Both the position numbers and the translations under genes were made by a program. This document shows, one piece after another, positions 27,732 through 36,682 of a stretch of 64,000 nt of DNA (position 1 is its first letter; every line of letters begins with the position of its first letter). Below the pieces are notes generated by a model that saw only the letters and a list, made by a program, of their open reading frames with translations, did not search any database and was not told the DNA's origin. Origin of the DNA: Bacilli bacterium (GTDB taxonomy: Bacteria > Bacillota_I > Bacilli_A > ML615J-28 > CAG-313); NCBI GenBank assembly GCA_017411715.1, contig JAFQPO010000007.1, forward strand, positions 1 to 64,000. Reading direction: 5' to 3'.

Positions 27732-27774
27732 ATTATTATATAATAAAGATAAAAACAAGATTTTTTCCTAATAG

Positions 27775-27806
27775 AAAAAGCAGACATTTAATGTCTGCTT
27801 TTTGAT
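27775..27806 (-). terminator. Terminator of the 1,537-residue protein gene
   Basis: A perfect 13-bp stem (AAAAAGCAGACAT) with loop TTA lies just after the stop; on the minus strand the T run is part of the stem foot. Confidence 0.8.
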
Positions 27807-27813
27807 TCATAGA

Positions 27814-30800
27814 TTATTTTATTACAACTATACCTAAACCTCTTGGTAAAGGAAGGGTTTGTAATAATTCAGGATTTTCTATAATTAACTCATCAAATGT
27901 TAAAGCCATTTCTAAAATCCCATCAAATGCTTGATATGCTTCCACAACTGTTAATTCAGTTTCTAAGTGGAATAATTCAAGGAAGTAATCAAGATTAGAA
28001 TCTAGTAAATCAATTAATTCTAAATCTAATGGATATGCAACTTCTTGAGCTGCAGCTACTATTTTTTCAATTTCTTCCATATGGTATGCATATAATTGAG
28101 TTATTGAATATGCTTTCATTTCGTCTATATCAATATAATAATTTAATGATAAATTAATATATTCAAAACAATATTCATCATATAAATCATGTAAATATTC
28201 ATTTGTAAAAATAATTGTATAGGCATTAGTTAAACCATCAAATGCAAGTTCTTCCATAAACATCGCAAGGTTTTCAATTGCTTCAATTGAGTTAACAAGG
28301 AAGTCTCTAGCAATTGTTTCAACAACTGTTCCAATCATCATTTTAACATCGCTAATTTTGTTTTCATATTCATATGTAGCCATCATTTCAATTACATAAT
28401 TAACATCGTTTGATAATGTATATTCATTATTAAAATAATTAGCTATTACATAATCAATATCTTCTGAAACAACAAGTACTTCATCTTTTAATGTAAGAAC
28501 TTCTTCATAAATGATTACTAAAGTATCAATTGCAGATTCAATGTAATCTAGGAATTGTTTGTTGAATGCTTCTTCATATTCTTCATCATACATATATTCA
28601 TTAAGATCAAATGTAAACCCAGGGTTTGCGATTCCTTGAATTAATGCATTTATATCTTCCATTGCGACATCGATGAAAGCATAAACTAAAGTTGCAACAT
28701 CAGCATAGATCATATCTAAATCAGCTAAAACATTAGGAAGATATGCATCTATACTATCTTTTACTAATGCTTTTAATTGTTCAACATTTTCTTCAGATAT
28801 TACACGTTCATTAAGTGTACTGAAGAAATATCCTGTATAATAATACATCATATAAATAGGTTCGCCAATTGTTTCTAAATCCATATATTTTTCTAGGATT
28901 TTGAAAATTTCTATCGCATTATCTTCTAAATCAAATAAATAGTTATATGCAGAATATAATTCATCAATTACACTATCAGTTAAGTTATGTAATTTTGCAT
29001 GGATTTGTTCTTGATATTCAGTATCAGTTAAATATTTTTCATAATCAAATGTGTAATCAAAATTAACAAATAAATTAATAATTTCTTTTGCGTCAACATA
29101 TATAGTTTCTTCAATTTCGGCTACTAATTCTGTGAATTCAATAGTTAAATAATTTGAGTCCATCATTAGAGTGTTGAAAATATTATTAGCATATTCTAAA
29201 CCTATTTCAACTCTTTCTTTAACAAATGAAACTTGTTCTTTTGTAACATATGATTCTAACATATCAAAGATATATTCCCAACTGTCAGCGAAGCTAACTT
29301 TTAATGCTTCACTAAGATATTTATCAAGAATTTCGCCCATTTCAATTAATTCATCTTCTAATTCAAACATACCTTCGTATGTAGCATATGCTTCATCAAT
29401 GATAGACATTAATAAGTTATATACTTTTTGATAGAATAATTCTTGATATGCAATACTTGAAACATATTCATTATAGTCAAATGAATAATCAAAATTAACA
29501 ATTAGTTCAACAATATTATCAATATGTTCTCTACATGCAATATTAAAATCAGCAATCATTTCTTCTGTTAAAGTAATATATGCATGTGAATCTAACATAA
29601 TACCTTTAAATACTGTATTGATAGCAGCATCAAGAGGCCCAGTTAATAAATATTTGTCATCACCTGTAATCTTATATTCTTCTAATTGAGCAAATAATTT
29701 TTCTACATAGAAAGTAAGTTCAGCTTCTAAGTATAAATAATCACCACATAATTTTTCAACTTTTTCAGTAATACCTACAATTTCATCTTCAAGATCAATT
29801 GCGAAATCAATTGTATTATTAAACTCAGTAATTAAACTTTCAAGTAAATTTAAGAATTGATTATAGAATTCTTTTTGATATGTTTTATTAGTTACGTATT
29901 CATTATAATCAAATGAGAATTCAAAATCTGCGAATAATTTAACTACATTATTGAAAATATTTACTATTTCAGTTTCATCTTTAAGACCTAAAATATCATT
30001 AACAATGTCTTTTACATCAGCTTCAAAATCAGCACTGTTTTCTCCAAATACTGAATAAATTGAAGTTTTAACATAATATTTTGCAAGTGATTCTAAAGAT
30101 ACTGTTTGTGTTGGAATAAGTGGTTTATATTCATTAAAGAATTTAGTGAAATGTGCATTTAAAATACCATAAATAAATTCTAAATTACCATAAATATCTT
30201 TTAGACCAAATTCAACTAAAATTGTTTCTAATACTTCTTTATAATTAATATCTAAACCATATTCAGCTAATACTTTAGAAACGATAGCTTTTAATTCTTC
30301 ATTAAAATCTATTTGTACATCAAAATACTTAGCAAGAACTTCTTGAAGATCTTCAACACTTTGCATAGCGCCTAAATCTTTGATTAATTCAACAGTTTCT
30401 TCATTCATCATTCCAACTAATGCATTTTGTAAGCCTTCAAGATCAAAGATAACAATATCTTCTAATCCTAAATCAGCAATTAATTGTTGAACATCAAAAT
30501 TAGAACATGCCTTTTCTAATGCTGCACTAATTTGTTCTTGTGATAAACTCATGACAACCGCTAATACATCATCACTAGTTTTTCCTTCTTGAAGAGCAAC
30601 ATATTTACTAATTTCTAATTCTTCAACTAAGAATGTTTGTAATGCTTCTTCTTTATTTTCACTATATACAATATTAGTAATATTTAAAATTAGTGGATCA
30701 TTTAAAAGAATACTATAATCAAAATTCTTGAAATTATTTTCTAATTCTTTTTCAGCAATTTCTTTAATTTGAAGAAGAATTTCTTCTGGATTACTTTGTA

Positions 30801-32427
30801 ATGTCATTAATAACTTATAAGTTCCTTCAAGTAATCCCACAACTTCATCACTTGTTAATCCTGTTTTTTCAGTAACATATCCTATGAATTTAGCATAGTC
30901 AACATCATTAGAAATAGTAGGGAATTCACTAATTTGTTTGTTAACAATATCATATATATCTTTAATGTATGGAGCAAGTTCAATAACAAGTTTAGCATCA
31001 ATTTCAGCGATAAAGCTTAATAATGCATGTGCATTAGAGTATGCACCTTGAGCAGCAAGTACTATTACTTCATAAGGGCTTTCACTTATTAAATATTCTG
31101 GAGCAATTGCTACATATAATCCTTCTAAAACACTAAGTGCTTCAGTGAATGTTTCCATTGATGGCATACCTGCAAGTACTGATGTAAGAATGTCATCTTT
31201 AATTTTAATAAAACTTAAAGCAATACTAGATACTGTTGAGTAATCAAGTTTGCCATTAACATTTTCTAAATTTTTAAGTTCAGCAATAATGTTTGGAACT
31301 CTTACTTCTAAAACATCATAAACATCTTTTAATGCGTCTAATATAATTGAGATTTTTTCTACATCAATCACAGTAATCTCAGCTAGATATGTTCTTAGTT
31401 TTTTCAAAGTTTCAAGTTCATCTACATATTCTGGAGTATGATGTACTTTCACATATGACTTTTTAGAATATCTTATATTTTCTTCTTCATATGATTCAAT
31501 AATCATATCAACTGAAAGTAATGCAACTTCTTTAGCAGCGTATGTGACTGCGTATGCGCTTAAATCTAGTGCAGCAATTTTACTAACTTGTTGACTAACA
31601 AATTCAACATATTGACTTGCATCTAAGTCTTTACCTTGGTTATTGAATTCAATAATGTCATTTTTGATTTCATCAACAGTTGAAATAATTTGTTCTACAT
31701 CACTAGTTTTTAAACCTTCTTTGTAGAGTTGCTCAGCCACATTTTGAATAGCAGCATTCATTTTTTCAGATTCTACTCCACTTTGATTAAGTGATGATAT
31801 ATATTCAGTTAATTTATTATTAATAGATGAAACTTCTGCTTCATCAATTACAAAAATATATACTTTTTCAACAGATTTTTCTGAATCAATGTAACCATTT
31901 GCTTTAGCAACAACATACACTTTATCTTCATTTTCTGCTTTTCCTTCAAGGTTCATTGAACATTTAGCAGTTTCATGTGCTACACCTTCAATATAAACTA
32001 CATATGATGTAGCATTTGCAACTGGTTCCCATGAAAGCGTAGTTCCCACAATAACCAATCCACTAGGTGCTGAAAGTTGTGTTAATCCTTCTGGATTATA
32101 TATAAGACCAGCACTCTTATTAGAATCTTTATATCCATCTGCGGTAGCCTTCACACAAATGACATCATTTAATTGCGCTTTACCACTTAAGTCAAAAGAT
32201 GTTTCTGTTACTTTCTCTTCAGTTGCATTAATATATACGACATAATGAGTTGCATTTTCAACAGCATCCCATGAAAGTACTGTTCCATTAATTACAACAT
32301 TAGTAGGAGTTGCAAGTTGTTTTTCAGAATCTTTACCACCTGCAAGGCAAATGCATAAAATTAAAACACCAATTACAATAGCAGCTGCTGCCGCAATAAT
32401 ACCAATAATTAATCCTTTCTTTTTCAT
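27814..32427 (-). CDS. Large membrane-anchored protein: two Fn3-like domains and about 145-residue helical repeats
   Basis: Product of 1,537 residues, function not recognised. An N-terminal hydrophobic anchor (residues 4-29, GLIIGIIAAAAAIVIGVLIL) lacks a clear lipobox. Two tandem Fn3-like units follow (about 37-110 and 115-190; both have LSW-x-x-V-x-N-A-T-x-Y-V-V-Y-I). The rest is acidic and helical. Four repeats of 144-146 residues start around F839, F983, F1127 and F1273, each marked FDYNEYV or a close variant (FDYEKYL, FDLNEYM), a Y-Q-E/K-x-F segment and a D/E-L-E-D-E turn. A degenerate fifth may follow. I infer an outward-facing stalk. The ATG at 32427 has GGAGG 6 nt upstream. Confidence 0.8.
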   Translation of the reverse strand: MKKKGLIIGIIAAAAAIVIGVLILCICLAGGKDSEKQLATPTNVVINGTVLSWDAVENATHYVVYINATEEKVTETSFDLSGKAQLNDVICVKATADGYKDSNKSAGLIYNPEGLTQLSAPSGLVIVGTTLSWEPVANATSYVVYIEGVAHETAKCSMNLEGKAENEDKVYVVAKANGYIDSEKSVEKVYIFVIDEAEVSSINNKLTEYISSLNQSGVESEKMNAAIQNVAEQLYKEGLKTSDVEQIISTVDEIKNDIIEFNNQGKDLDASQYVEFVSQQVSKIAALDLSAYAVTYAAKEVALLSVDMIIESYEEENIRYSKKSYVKVHHTPEYVDELETLKKLRTYLAEITVIDVEKISIILDALKDVYDVLEVRVPNIIAELKNLENVNGKLDYSTVSSIALSFIKIKDDILTSVLAGMPSMETFTEALSVLEGLYVAIAPEYLISESPYEVIVLAAQGAYSNAHALLSFIAEIDAKLVIELAPYIKDIYDIVNKQISEFPTISNDVDYAKFIGYVTEKTGLTSDEVVGLLEGTYKLLMTLQSNPEEILLQIKEIAEKELENNFKNFDYSILLNDPLILNITNIVYSENKEEALQTFLVEELEISKYVALQEGKTSDDVLAVVMSLSQEQISAALEKACSNFDVQQLIADLGLEDIVIFDLEGLQNALVGMMNEETVELIKDLGAMQSVEDLQEVLAKYFDVQIDFNEELKAIVSKVLAEYGLDINYKEVLETILVEFGLKDIYGNLEFIYGILNAHFTKFFNEYKPLIPTQTVSLESLAKYYVKTSIYSVFGENSADFEADVKDIVNDILGLKDETEIVNIFNNVVKLFADFEFSFDYNEYVTNKTYQKEFYNQFLNLLESLITEFNNTIDFAIDLEDEIVGITEKVEKLCGDYLYLEAELTFYVEKLFAQLEEYKITGDDKYLLTGPLDAAINTVFKGIMLDSHAYITLTEEMIADFNIACREHIDNIVELIVNFDYSFDYNEYVSSIAYQELFYQKVYNLLMSIIDEAYATYEGMFELEDELIEMGEILDKYLSEALKVSFADSWEYIFDMLESYVTKEQVSFVKERVEIGLEYANNIFNTLMMDSNYLTIEFTELVAEIEETIYVDAKEIINLFVNFDYTFDYEKYLTDTEYQEQIHAKLHNLTDSVIDELYSAYNYLFDLEDNAIEIFKILEKYMDLETIGEPIYMMYYYTGYFFSTLNERVISEENVEQLKALVKDSIDAYLPNVLADLDMIYADVATLVYAFIDVAMEDINALIQGIANPGFTFDLNEYMYDEEYEEAFNKQFLDYIESAIDTLVIIYEEVLTLKDEVLVVSEDIDYVIANYFNNEYTLSNDVNYVIEMMATYEYENKISDVKMMIGTVVETIARDFLVNSIEAIENLAMFMEELAFDGLTNAYTIIFTNEYLHDLYDEYCFEYINLSLNYYIDIDEMKAYSITQLYAYHMEEIEKIVAAAQEVAYPLDLELIDLLDSNLDYFLELFHLETELTVVEAYQAFDGILEMALTFDELIIENPELLQTLPLPRGLGIVVIK

Positions 32428-32467
32428 ATTTACCTCCATAATAATTTTCCTATATTATTATACTTAT

Positions 32468-32496
32468 ATTATATCAAATAATATGTTATTTTTAAA
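32468..32496 (-). promoter_or_regulatory. Probable promoter of the large repeat protein gene
   Basis: On the minus strand TTTAAA (32496-32491), 17 nt, TATAAT (32473-32468). The -35 lies in the 3' arm of a 13-bp hairpin (32488-32520) after the preceding operon. Confidence 0.55.
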
Positions 32497-32528
32497 GGGT
32501 TATGCCTTTTAAAAATAATAAAAATGAA

Positions 32529-32912
32529 TTACTCTTCACTGAGTAATTCATTAGATAATTCGATTATTTCTTCTTTATATTTATTTTTTAACTTATTTAG
32601 AGTGATTTTATATACATAATAAGTTATAGAAATTATAACTATTCCAACTATCGAAAAAGGAATGCCAATATACCATATGTTAGTCCATTCTAAAAAGAAA
32701 CACATACCAGTTCCAAATAGCAATAATCCAATAACCCCTAAACTGATGCCTACTGATTCAGAAATGTTCTTAACTTTTCGATCAAGTTTTCTTAATCTGT
32801 CCAATTTAGAATCTGTTTTTTGTTGAGGTAAATACTTTGTTCTAATGCTATCAATTTCTTTTCTTTCTTCTTGTGTTGGCGCACTATATTTATATTCAAA
32901 TTTATCTGCCAT
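32529..32912 (-). CDS. Small two-helix membrane protein, paralogue of the product at 35675-36016
   Basis: Product of 127 residues. A charged N-terminal half (about residues 1-55) is followed by two transmembrane helices with a short loop and a basic/acidic helical tail (LKNKYKEEIIELSNELL). It aligns along its whole length with the product of 35675-36016: both share L-R-x-L-D-x-K, G-x-G-M-C, a second helix ending in Y-Y-x-Y-K, and K-Y-x-E/D-x-I-x-E-L-S-x-E-x-L. Known: relatives in Clostridia are often mislabelled dihydropteridine reductase; no enzyme motif is visible here. The ATG at 32912 overlaps the kinase stop by 11 bases and has AAGGAG upstream. Confidence 0.75.
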   Translation of the reverse strand: MADKFEYKYSAPTQEERKEIDSIRTKYLPQQKTDSKLDRLRKLDRKVKNISESVGISLGVIGLLLFGTGMCFFLEWTNIWYIGIPFSIVGIVIISITYYVYKITLNKLKNKYKEEIIELSNELLSEE

Positions 32913-33942
32913 TTTGAATCTCCTTAACAATAATTTTAAAAGTTGTACCAACGCCTTTTTCACTTTCTACCGAAATTTCTCCACCTAATAAGTCAATAAC
33001 TCTTTTAACTAGAGCAAGTCCTAAGCCATTGCCTTCTTTAGCATGAGATGTATCACCTTGATAAAACTTATCAAAAATATGCATACCCGTTTCACTATCC
33101 ATTCCACAGCCAGTATCACAAAATGTAAAAATGTACTCATTATTTTTCTTTTTTAAAGTAATTGTGATTGTTCCATTTGGATTTGTAAATTTAATTGCAT
33201 TACTAATCAAATTATTAAAGATAATTTCTAAATAGCTTTGTTCACTGTTTATATATATATCTTCTTCAATATCTATTTCTAACTTTAAATCTTTTGTTGC
33301 AATTAAACTTTCAAATTGTAATATTTGTTCAGTTAGTAATTCACTAACATTAAAATTAGTGATTTCTAATTCAAGCGTTTGATGTTCTAATTTATTAAGC
33401 TTTAAAATATTTGTTACTAAAGCATTTAATTTTTTAGTAGCCTCTTGTAAATTATGTAGATATTTTTTTCTTTCTTCAGGGCTAATACTTTCATCTTCTA
33501 ATACCTTAGCATAATTTTTGATTACCGCAAGTGGTGTTTTTATCTCATGTGATAAATTAGCTATAAAATCATTTTTTAAAATTTCACTTCTAGCTAATTC
33601 TTTGGCCACTTTATTTAAGTCATTTTTAATAATATCAAATTCATCAAATTCTTGATATGTATGATTAGTAACTAAGTTAATATTGAAATTGCCTTTTTTA
33701 AGTTTATTTGTAGCATTTAATATTTCATCAACCGGTTTTGAAATCATTATTTTTCTTCTAACAACATCAATTATTGAACAAAACAAAGCATTTACTAAAA
33801 TAACACCAATTAATAAAATAGCAACTTTATAATTCTCTTCATCCGCAACTTGAGAATATATTAGTACTCCAATACTAACATTAAAACCAGTGACTAAAGT
33901 AAAGCCTAAAAAACCATATATTAAGTAACTAAACTTTTTCAT
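32902..33942 (-). CDS. Sensor histidine kinase
   Basis: Product of 346 residues. Two N-terminal transmembrane helices (about 5-27 and 40-60) have a very short outer loop. A HAMP-like region follows, then the H box FIANLSHEIKTPLAVIK, N box IIFNNLISNAIKFT, G1 DTGCGMD and G2 GNGLGLALVKRV. It is encoded directly after its response regulator with an ATGA overlap. The short-loop design suits an intramembrane or partner-sensing kinase; the flanking small membrane proteins are candidate partners. Confidence 0.93.
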   Translation of the reverse strand: MKKFSYLIYGFLGFTLVTGFNVSIGVLIYSQVADEENYKVAILLIGVILVNALFCSIIDVVRRKIMISKPVDEILNATNKLKKGNFNINLVTNHTYQEFDEFDIIKNDLNKVAKELARSEILKNDFIANLSHEIKTPLAVIKNYAKVLEDESISPEERKKYLHNLQEATKKLNALVTNILKLNKLEHQTLELEITNFNVSELLTEQILQFESLIATKDLKLEIDIEEDIYINSEQSYLEIIFNNLISNAIKFTNPNGTITITLKKKNNEYIFTFCDTGCGMDSETGMHIFDKFYQGDTSHAKEGNGLGLALVKRVIDLLGGEISVESEKGVGTTFKIIVKEIQNGR

Positions 33943-34610
33943 TTAAGTACAACCTTGTATCCTAAACCATGAACAGTTTGTATTTCGAATCCATCACAAT
34001 TTTTAGTTTTTTCTCTGATTTTAGCCATATACACATCAACAGTTCTACTGGTTGCGCTTGAATCATAGTCCCAAAAATCTTCCATTAACTTACCACGCGT
34101 AAATGTTTTTTTAGGAAATTTTAGCATATGATATAAAATATCAAATTCTCTAACTGTAAGAGGTAATTCCTCATCATTAATATAAGCAGTATGTTCTTCA
34201 TTATTCATTTTTAAATTACCAATTACTAGTTCTTCAGTCATTCCTATTTTAAGTCGTCTAGCTATTGCTTCTAATTTTAAAATGAGTTCATCTAGATCAA
34301 ATGGTTTAACAATATAATCATCAATACCTACTTTATATCCTAATTGCTTCGATGGTTTATCGTCTCTTGCGGTCATAAAGATGATTGGTATTTCTTTATC
34401 AAATTCTCTTACCATTCTAGCCAGTTCAAATCCATCACAAAGTGGCATCATGATATCTGTTAAAATAATATCATATTTATTTTCATATATATCATTTACA
34501 GCGTCAAGTCCATTTGAAAAAGAACTAACAAAATAACCAGATTTCTTAAGATATGATGTAGTAATCATATTTAAATCATAATCGTCTTCAACATATAGTA
34601 TTCTTAACAT
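33939..34610 (-). CDS. OmpR/PhoB-family response regulator
   Basis: Product of 223 residues with the acidic pair LYVEDDYD, phosphorylated Asp in IILTDIMMPLCDGFEL, Thr in FMTARDDK and Lys in IVKPFDLDELI. The winged-helix effector ends WDYDSSATSRTVDVYMAKIR and VHGLGYKVVL. Its ATG overlaps the upstream gene's stop by seven bases. OmpR-type regulators bind pairs of 11-bp direct repeats; such a pair (TTTGTAAAAGT twice) lies upstream of the operon's first gene, so autoregulation is likely. Confidence 0.94.
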   Translation of the reverse strand: MLRILYVEDDYDLNMITTSYLKKSGYFVSSFSNGLDAVNDIYENKYDIILTDIMMPLCDGFELARMVREFDKEIPIIFMTARDDKPSKQLGYKVGIDDYIVKPFDLDELILKLEAIARRLKIGMTEELVIGNLKMNNEEHTAYINDEELPLTVREFDILYHMLKFPKKTFTRGKLMEDFWDYDSSATSRTVDVYMAKIREKTKNCDGFEIQTVHGLGYKVVLK

Positions 34611-35578
34611 TCATCATCACCACTTTCTATTTTAACACATCCCATTTCACTCATCATATAATCAAGTTTTTTAATAACCTTTGAATTTTTAAAATAATTG
34701 ACCACCGCAAAGAATGCATATGGGAAAATTAATATTTCTGATAAAGTTATAAGTAATATTAATAAGAAAATATTGTATTTTTTTATCGGCCACTTACCTT
34801 TGTTAATATGACCATCTATAATATCATCTTCAATAGTTGCTTCATAATATAAATTACGATAATATTTACTATTTGTTAATTGTAAACTAATTGTTTTATT
34901 AGTTTTAATTGTTTCTTCTATTTTAGAAAAATCTACTATTTTATATACATTATGCTCATGATCATTAATACTAACTTTTGGCGCTATAATAATAAATATT
35001 CCAAGAATTGAAATTAATAAGCCTACTACAAGTCCAAAGATACCATTAATTAATCTAGGATCAGAATCAGAAGCAAAAGTCATTAATGCAACTTCAGTTA
35101 GAACAATTGAGGTCATAGCAGAACATAAATTAATTACTTTTAAGTTACGATAGTAATGTCCTTTGCCATTCACTTTAAAACAACCTATTACCGCAACAGC
35201 CATTTCTATAAAAGAAACAGTTGCTATTCCAATTGATAAATATGCTCCATAATTGGTTAAATCAACATCAGCATATAGCATTCTCCCCATATATATCGCA
35301 TATTGTACACCAGCTAAAATCATAAAGACACCAGTAAAATTATTACGATATTTAAAAGTTTTCTTATGACTATGACTCACTCCTAAGTAGCATTCTAATT
35401 TTGCCATTAGAATAAAAATATTTAATACCCCCGCAACCAAAAAGAAAACTCCTTTAAAAATGGAAAGGATAATTTTAGAAATTCCTAGTATAGTATTAAA
35501 AATAATAGAAAACTTCGCAGAGAAAATTGTTCTTTCTTCAAAAGAGAAGTTTTTATATTTATGAATAAAACTTTTCAT
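34604..35578 (-). CDS. Polytopic membrane protein of unknown function in the two-component operon
   Basis: Product of 324 residues, not recognised. There are about seven hydrophobic segments: roughly residues 20-40, 42-60, 80-100, 110-135, 150-170, 180-200 and a last one near 275-300. Between the sixth and last lies a hydrophilic part of about 70 residues (FSKIEETIKTNKTISLQLTN) with no known motif. It precedes and overlaps the response regulator, so it is a candidate for the sensing or target part of this system. AAGTGA precedes the ATG. Confidence 0.65.
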   Translation of the reverse strand: MKSFIHKYKNFSFEERTIFSAKFSIIFNTILGISKIILSIFKGVFFLVAGVLNIFILMAKLECYLGVSHSHKKTFKYRNNFTGVFMILAGVQYAIYMGRMLYADVDLTNYGAYLSIGIATVSFIEMAVAVIGCFKVNGKGHYYRNLKVINLCSAMTSIVLTEVALMTFASDSDPRLINGIFGLVVGLLISILGIFIIIAPKVSINDHEHNVYKIVDFSKIEETIKTNKTISLQLTNSKYYRNLYYEATIEDDIIDGHINKGKWPIKKYNIFLLILLITLSEILIFPYAFFAVVNYFKNSKVIKKLDYMMSEMGCVKIESGDDEC

Positions 35579-35629
35579 AATATCACTTCTTTCTATATAC
35601 TAATTATATATTTTTTGAAAAGAAAAATA

Positions 35630-35664
35630 AAGGGATATACTTAAACTATTTTTTATATCCCTTC
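35630..35664 (-). terminator. Terminator-like hairpin between two genes of the two-component region
   Basis: The stem AAGGGATATA/TATATCCCTT is followed on the minus strand by TTTATTTTTC. It separates the small proteins from the membrane protein-regulator-kinase genes, so read-through or a second promoter is needed. Confidence 0.75.
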
Positions 35665-35674
35665 TAATATTTAA

Positions 35675-36016
35675 TTAATTATTTAATATTTCATCTGATA
35701 ATTCTTTAATTTGATCAGCATATTTAGCACGTGAAGAAGCTAACATTTTTTTATAAATATAATAATTAATACTTACCATATATATACCAACTAACCCTAC
35801 AATAATCCCTAAAAGCATATATCCAGGTAAAATAACTTCCATCGCTACACACATCCCAAATCCTAACACCAATGATCCAACTGCACCAAAGATAGACGCA
35901 AAAAGTGTAGCTGGACGAGATGCTTTTTTATCTAAATCTCTTAGTTCTTCAAGTTTAGTAACTTGTTTATCTGTATATTTATTTAAGACTTTTTCAACAT
36001 ATTTTTTATCATTCAT
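35675..36016 (-). CDS. Small two-helix membrane protein (mislabelled dihydropteridine reductase type)
   Basis: Product of 113 residues. A charged N-terminus (MNDKKYVEKVLNKYTDKQVT) is followed by L-R-D-L-D-K-K, two transmembrane helices with a GFGMCVAM turn, and a tail ending KYADQIKELSDEIL. It is a paralogue of the product at 32529-32912, so the two-component genes are bracketed by related membrane proteins. The ATG at 36016 has GGAGG 8 nt upstream; an upstream frame extension of five residues is not supported. The function is unknown. Confidence 0.75.
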   Translation of the reverse strand: MNDKKYVEKVLNKYTDKQVTKLEELRDLDKKASRPATLFASIFGAVGSLVLGFGMCVAMEVILPGYMLLGIIVGLVGIYMVSINYYIYKKMLASSRAKYADQIKELSDEILNN

Positions 36017-36031
36017 AATAATTACCTCCAA

Positions 36032-36457
36032 TTAATTTTTTTCAACAATTGTTACTTCAAATTTATTATCTAATCCTTTTGCTTTTAAGAATTCTTCTAA
36101 TTCTTTATTTAATTCACTAGCAGTAATAGTTCTATAAGGGTTAGCTAATTGTTTTGACTTTTCAATTTGTTCTTTAGTTTTAACTTTTGATTCTTTAGCA
36201 CCTTTTTTGATATTTTCAATTACAAGGTTAATTTTTGCTTTTAATCCTTTTGTTTTTAAAAATTCATAAAAGTCTTTGTTTTCTTCAATTGATTTAGATT
36301 TTACAGCGTTAAATTCAGCAACATCTTTTTTGTGTTGTTCTTTTGCACTTTCTTTCATATTTGCAAATGCTAATTTAAACTTAGTAGTTAACCCTTTTGT
36401 TTTTAAAAATTCACTAAATTCATTATTTAATTGTTGTTCTAAATTTTTATTTTCCAT
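36032..36457 (-). CDS. Small charged protein with three F-L-K-x-K-G-L repeats
   Basis: Product of 141 residues, family not recognised. Three repeats of the motif EFLKTKGL (residues 16-23, 65-72; EFLKAKGL at 122-129) are each followed by a K-x-x-L/V segment, with spacings of 49 and 57 residues. The rest is helical, rich in Lys and Glu, with no membrane segment or signal peptide. The two first repeats are similar also at the DNA level. It lies 15 bp upstream of the two-helix membrane protein and leads the operon. AAAGGAG precedes the ATG. Confidence 0.7.
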   Translation of the reverse strand: MENKNLEQQLNNEFSEFLKTKGLTTKFKLAFANMKESAKEQHKKDVAEFNAVKSKSIEENKDFYEFLKTKGLKAKINLVIENIKKGAKESKVKTKEQIEKSKQLANPYRTITASELNKELEEFLKAKGLDNKFEVTIVEKN

Positions 36458-36528
36458 TTTGAATATCTCCTTTTTATTATTTTTTACACCAATATTATAT
36501 TATTTGAATGTTAAATGTGTATTTAAAA

Positions 36529-36550
36529 TTTGTAAAAGTTTTGTAAAAGT
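36529..36550 (-). promoter_or_regulatory. Paired 11-bp direct repeats, possible response-regulator site
   Basis: TTTGTAAAAGT occurs twice in perfect tandem (36529-36539, 36540-36550), about 70 nt upstream of the operon's first ATG. Known: OmpR/PhoB-family regulators bind direct repeats with an 11-bp period. Confidence 0.6.
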
Positions 36551-36625
36551 TAAAAATTATAATATATAAATTTATACCAACAAATAACCTAAAAAATATC
36601 ATTATAATAATATAGATTTTGTCAA

Positions 36626-36660
36626 AATAAAAAGAACTCGGGCCAAAATCCGAGTTCTAA
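36626..36660 (-). terminator. Terminator of the large surface-protein operon
   Basis: The G+C-rich stem AGAACTCGG/CCGAGTTCT is followed by TTTTTATTTTG on the minus strand. Confidence 0.9.
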
Positions 36661-36682
36661 TTTTATTAATTTATAAATGTTT

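Noticed and set aside
32488-32520. Strong terminator after the second two-component operon
   Set aside because: The stem (TTATTTTTAAAGG) is almost all A and T and no T run follows it on the minus strand, so I list it only as part of the next promoter region.
32529-36016. Dihydropteridine reductase activity of the two small membrane proteins
   Set aside because: The label used for such proteins in databases is not backed by any dinucleotide-binding motif in them; they are two-helix membrane proteins.
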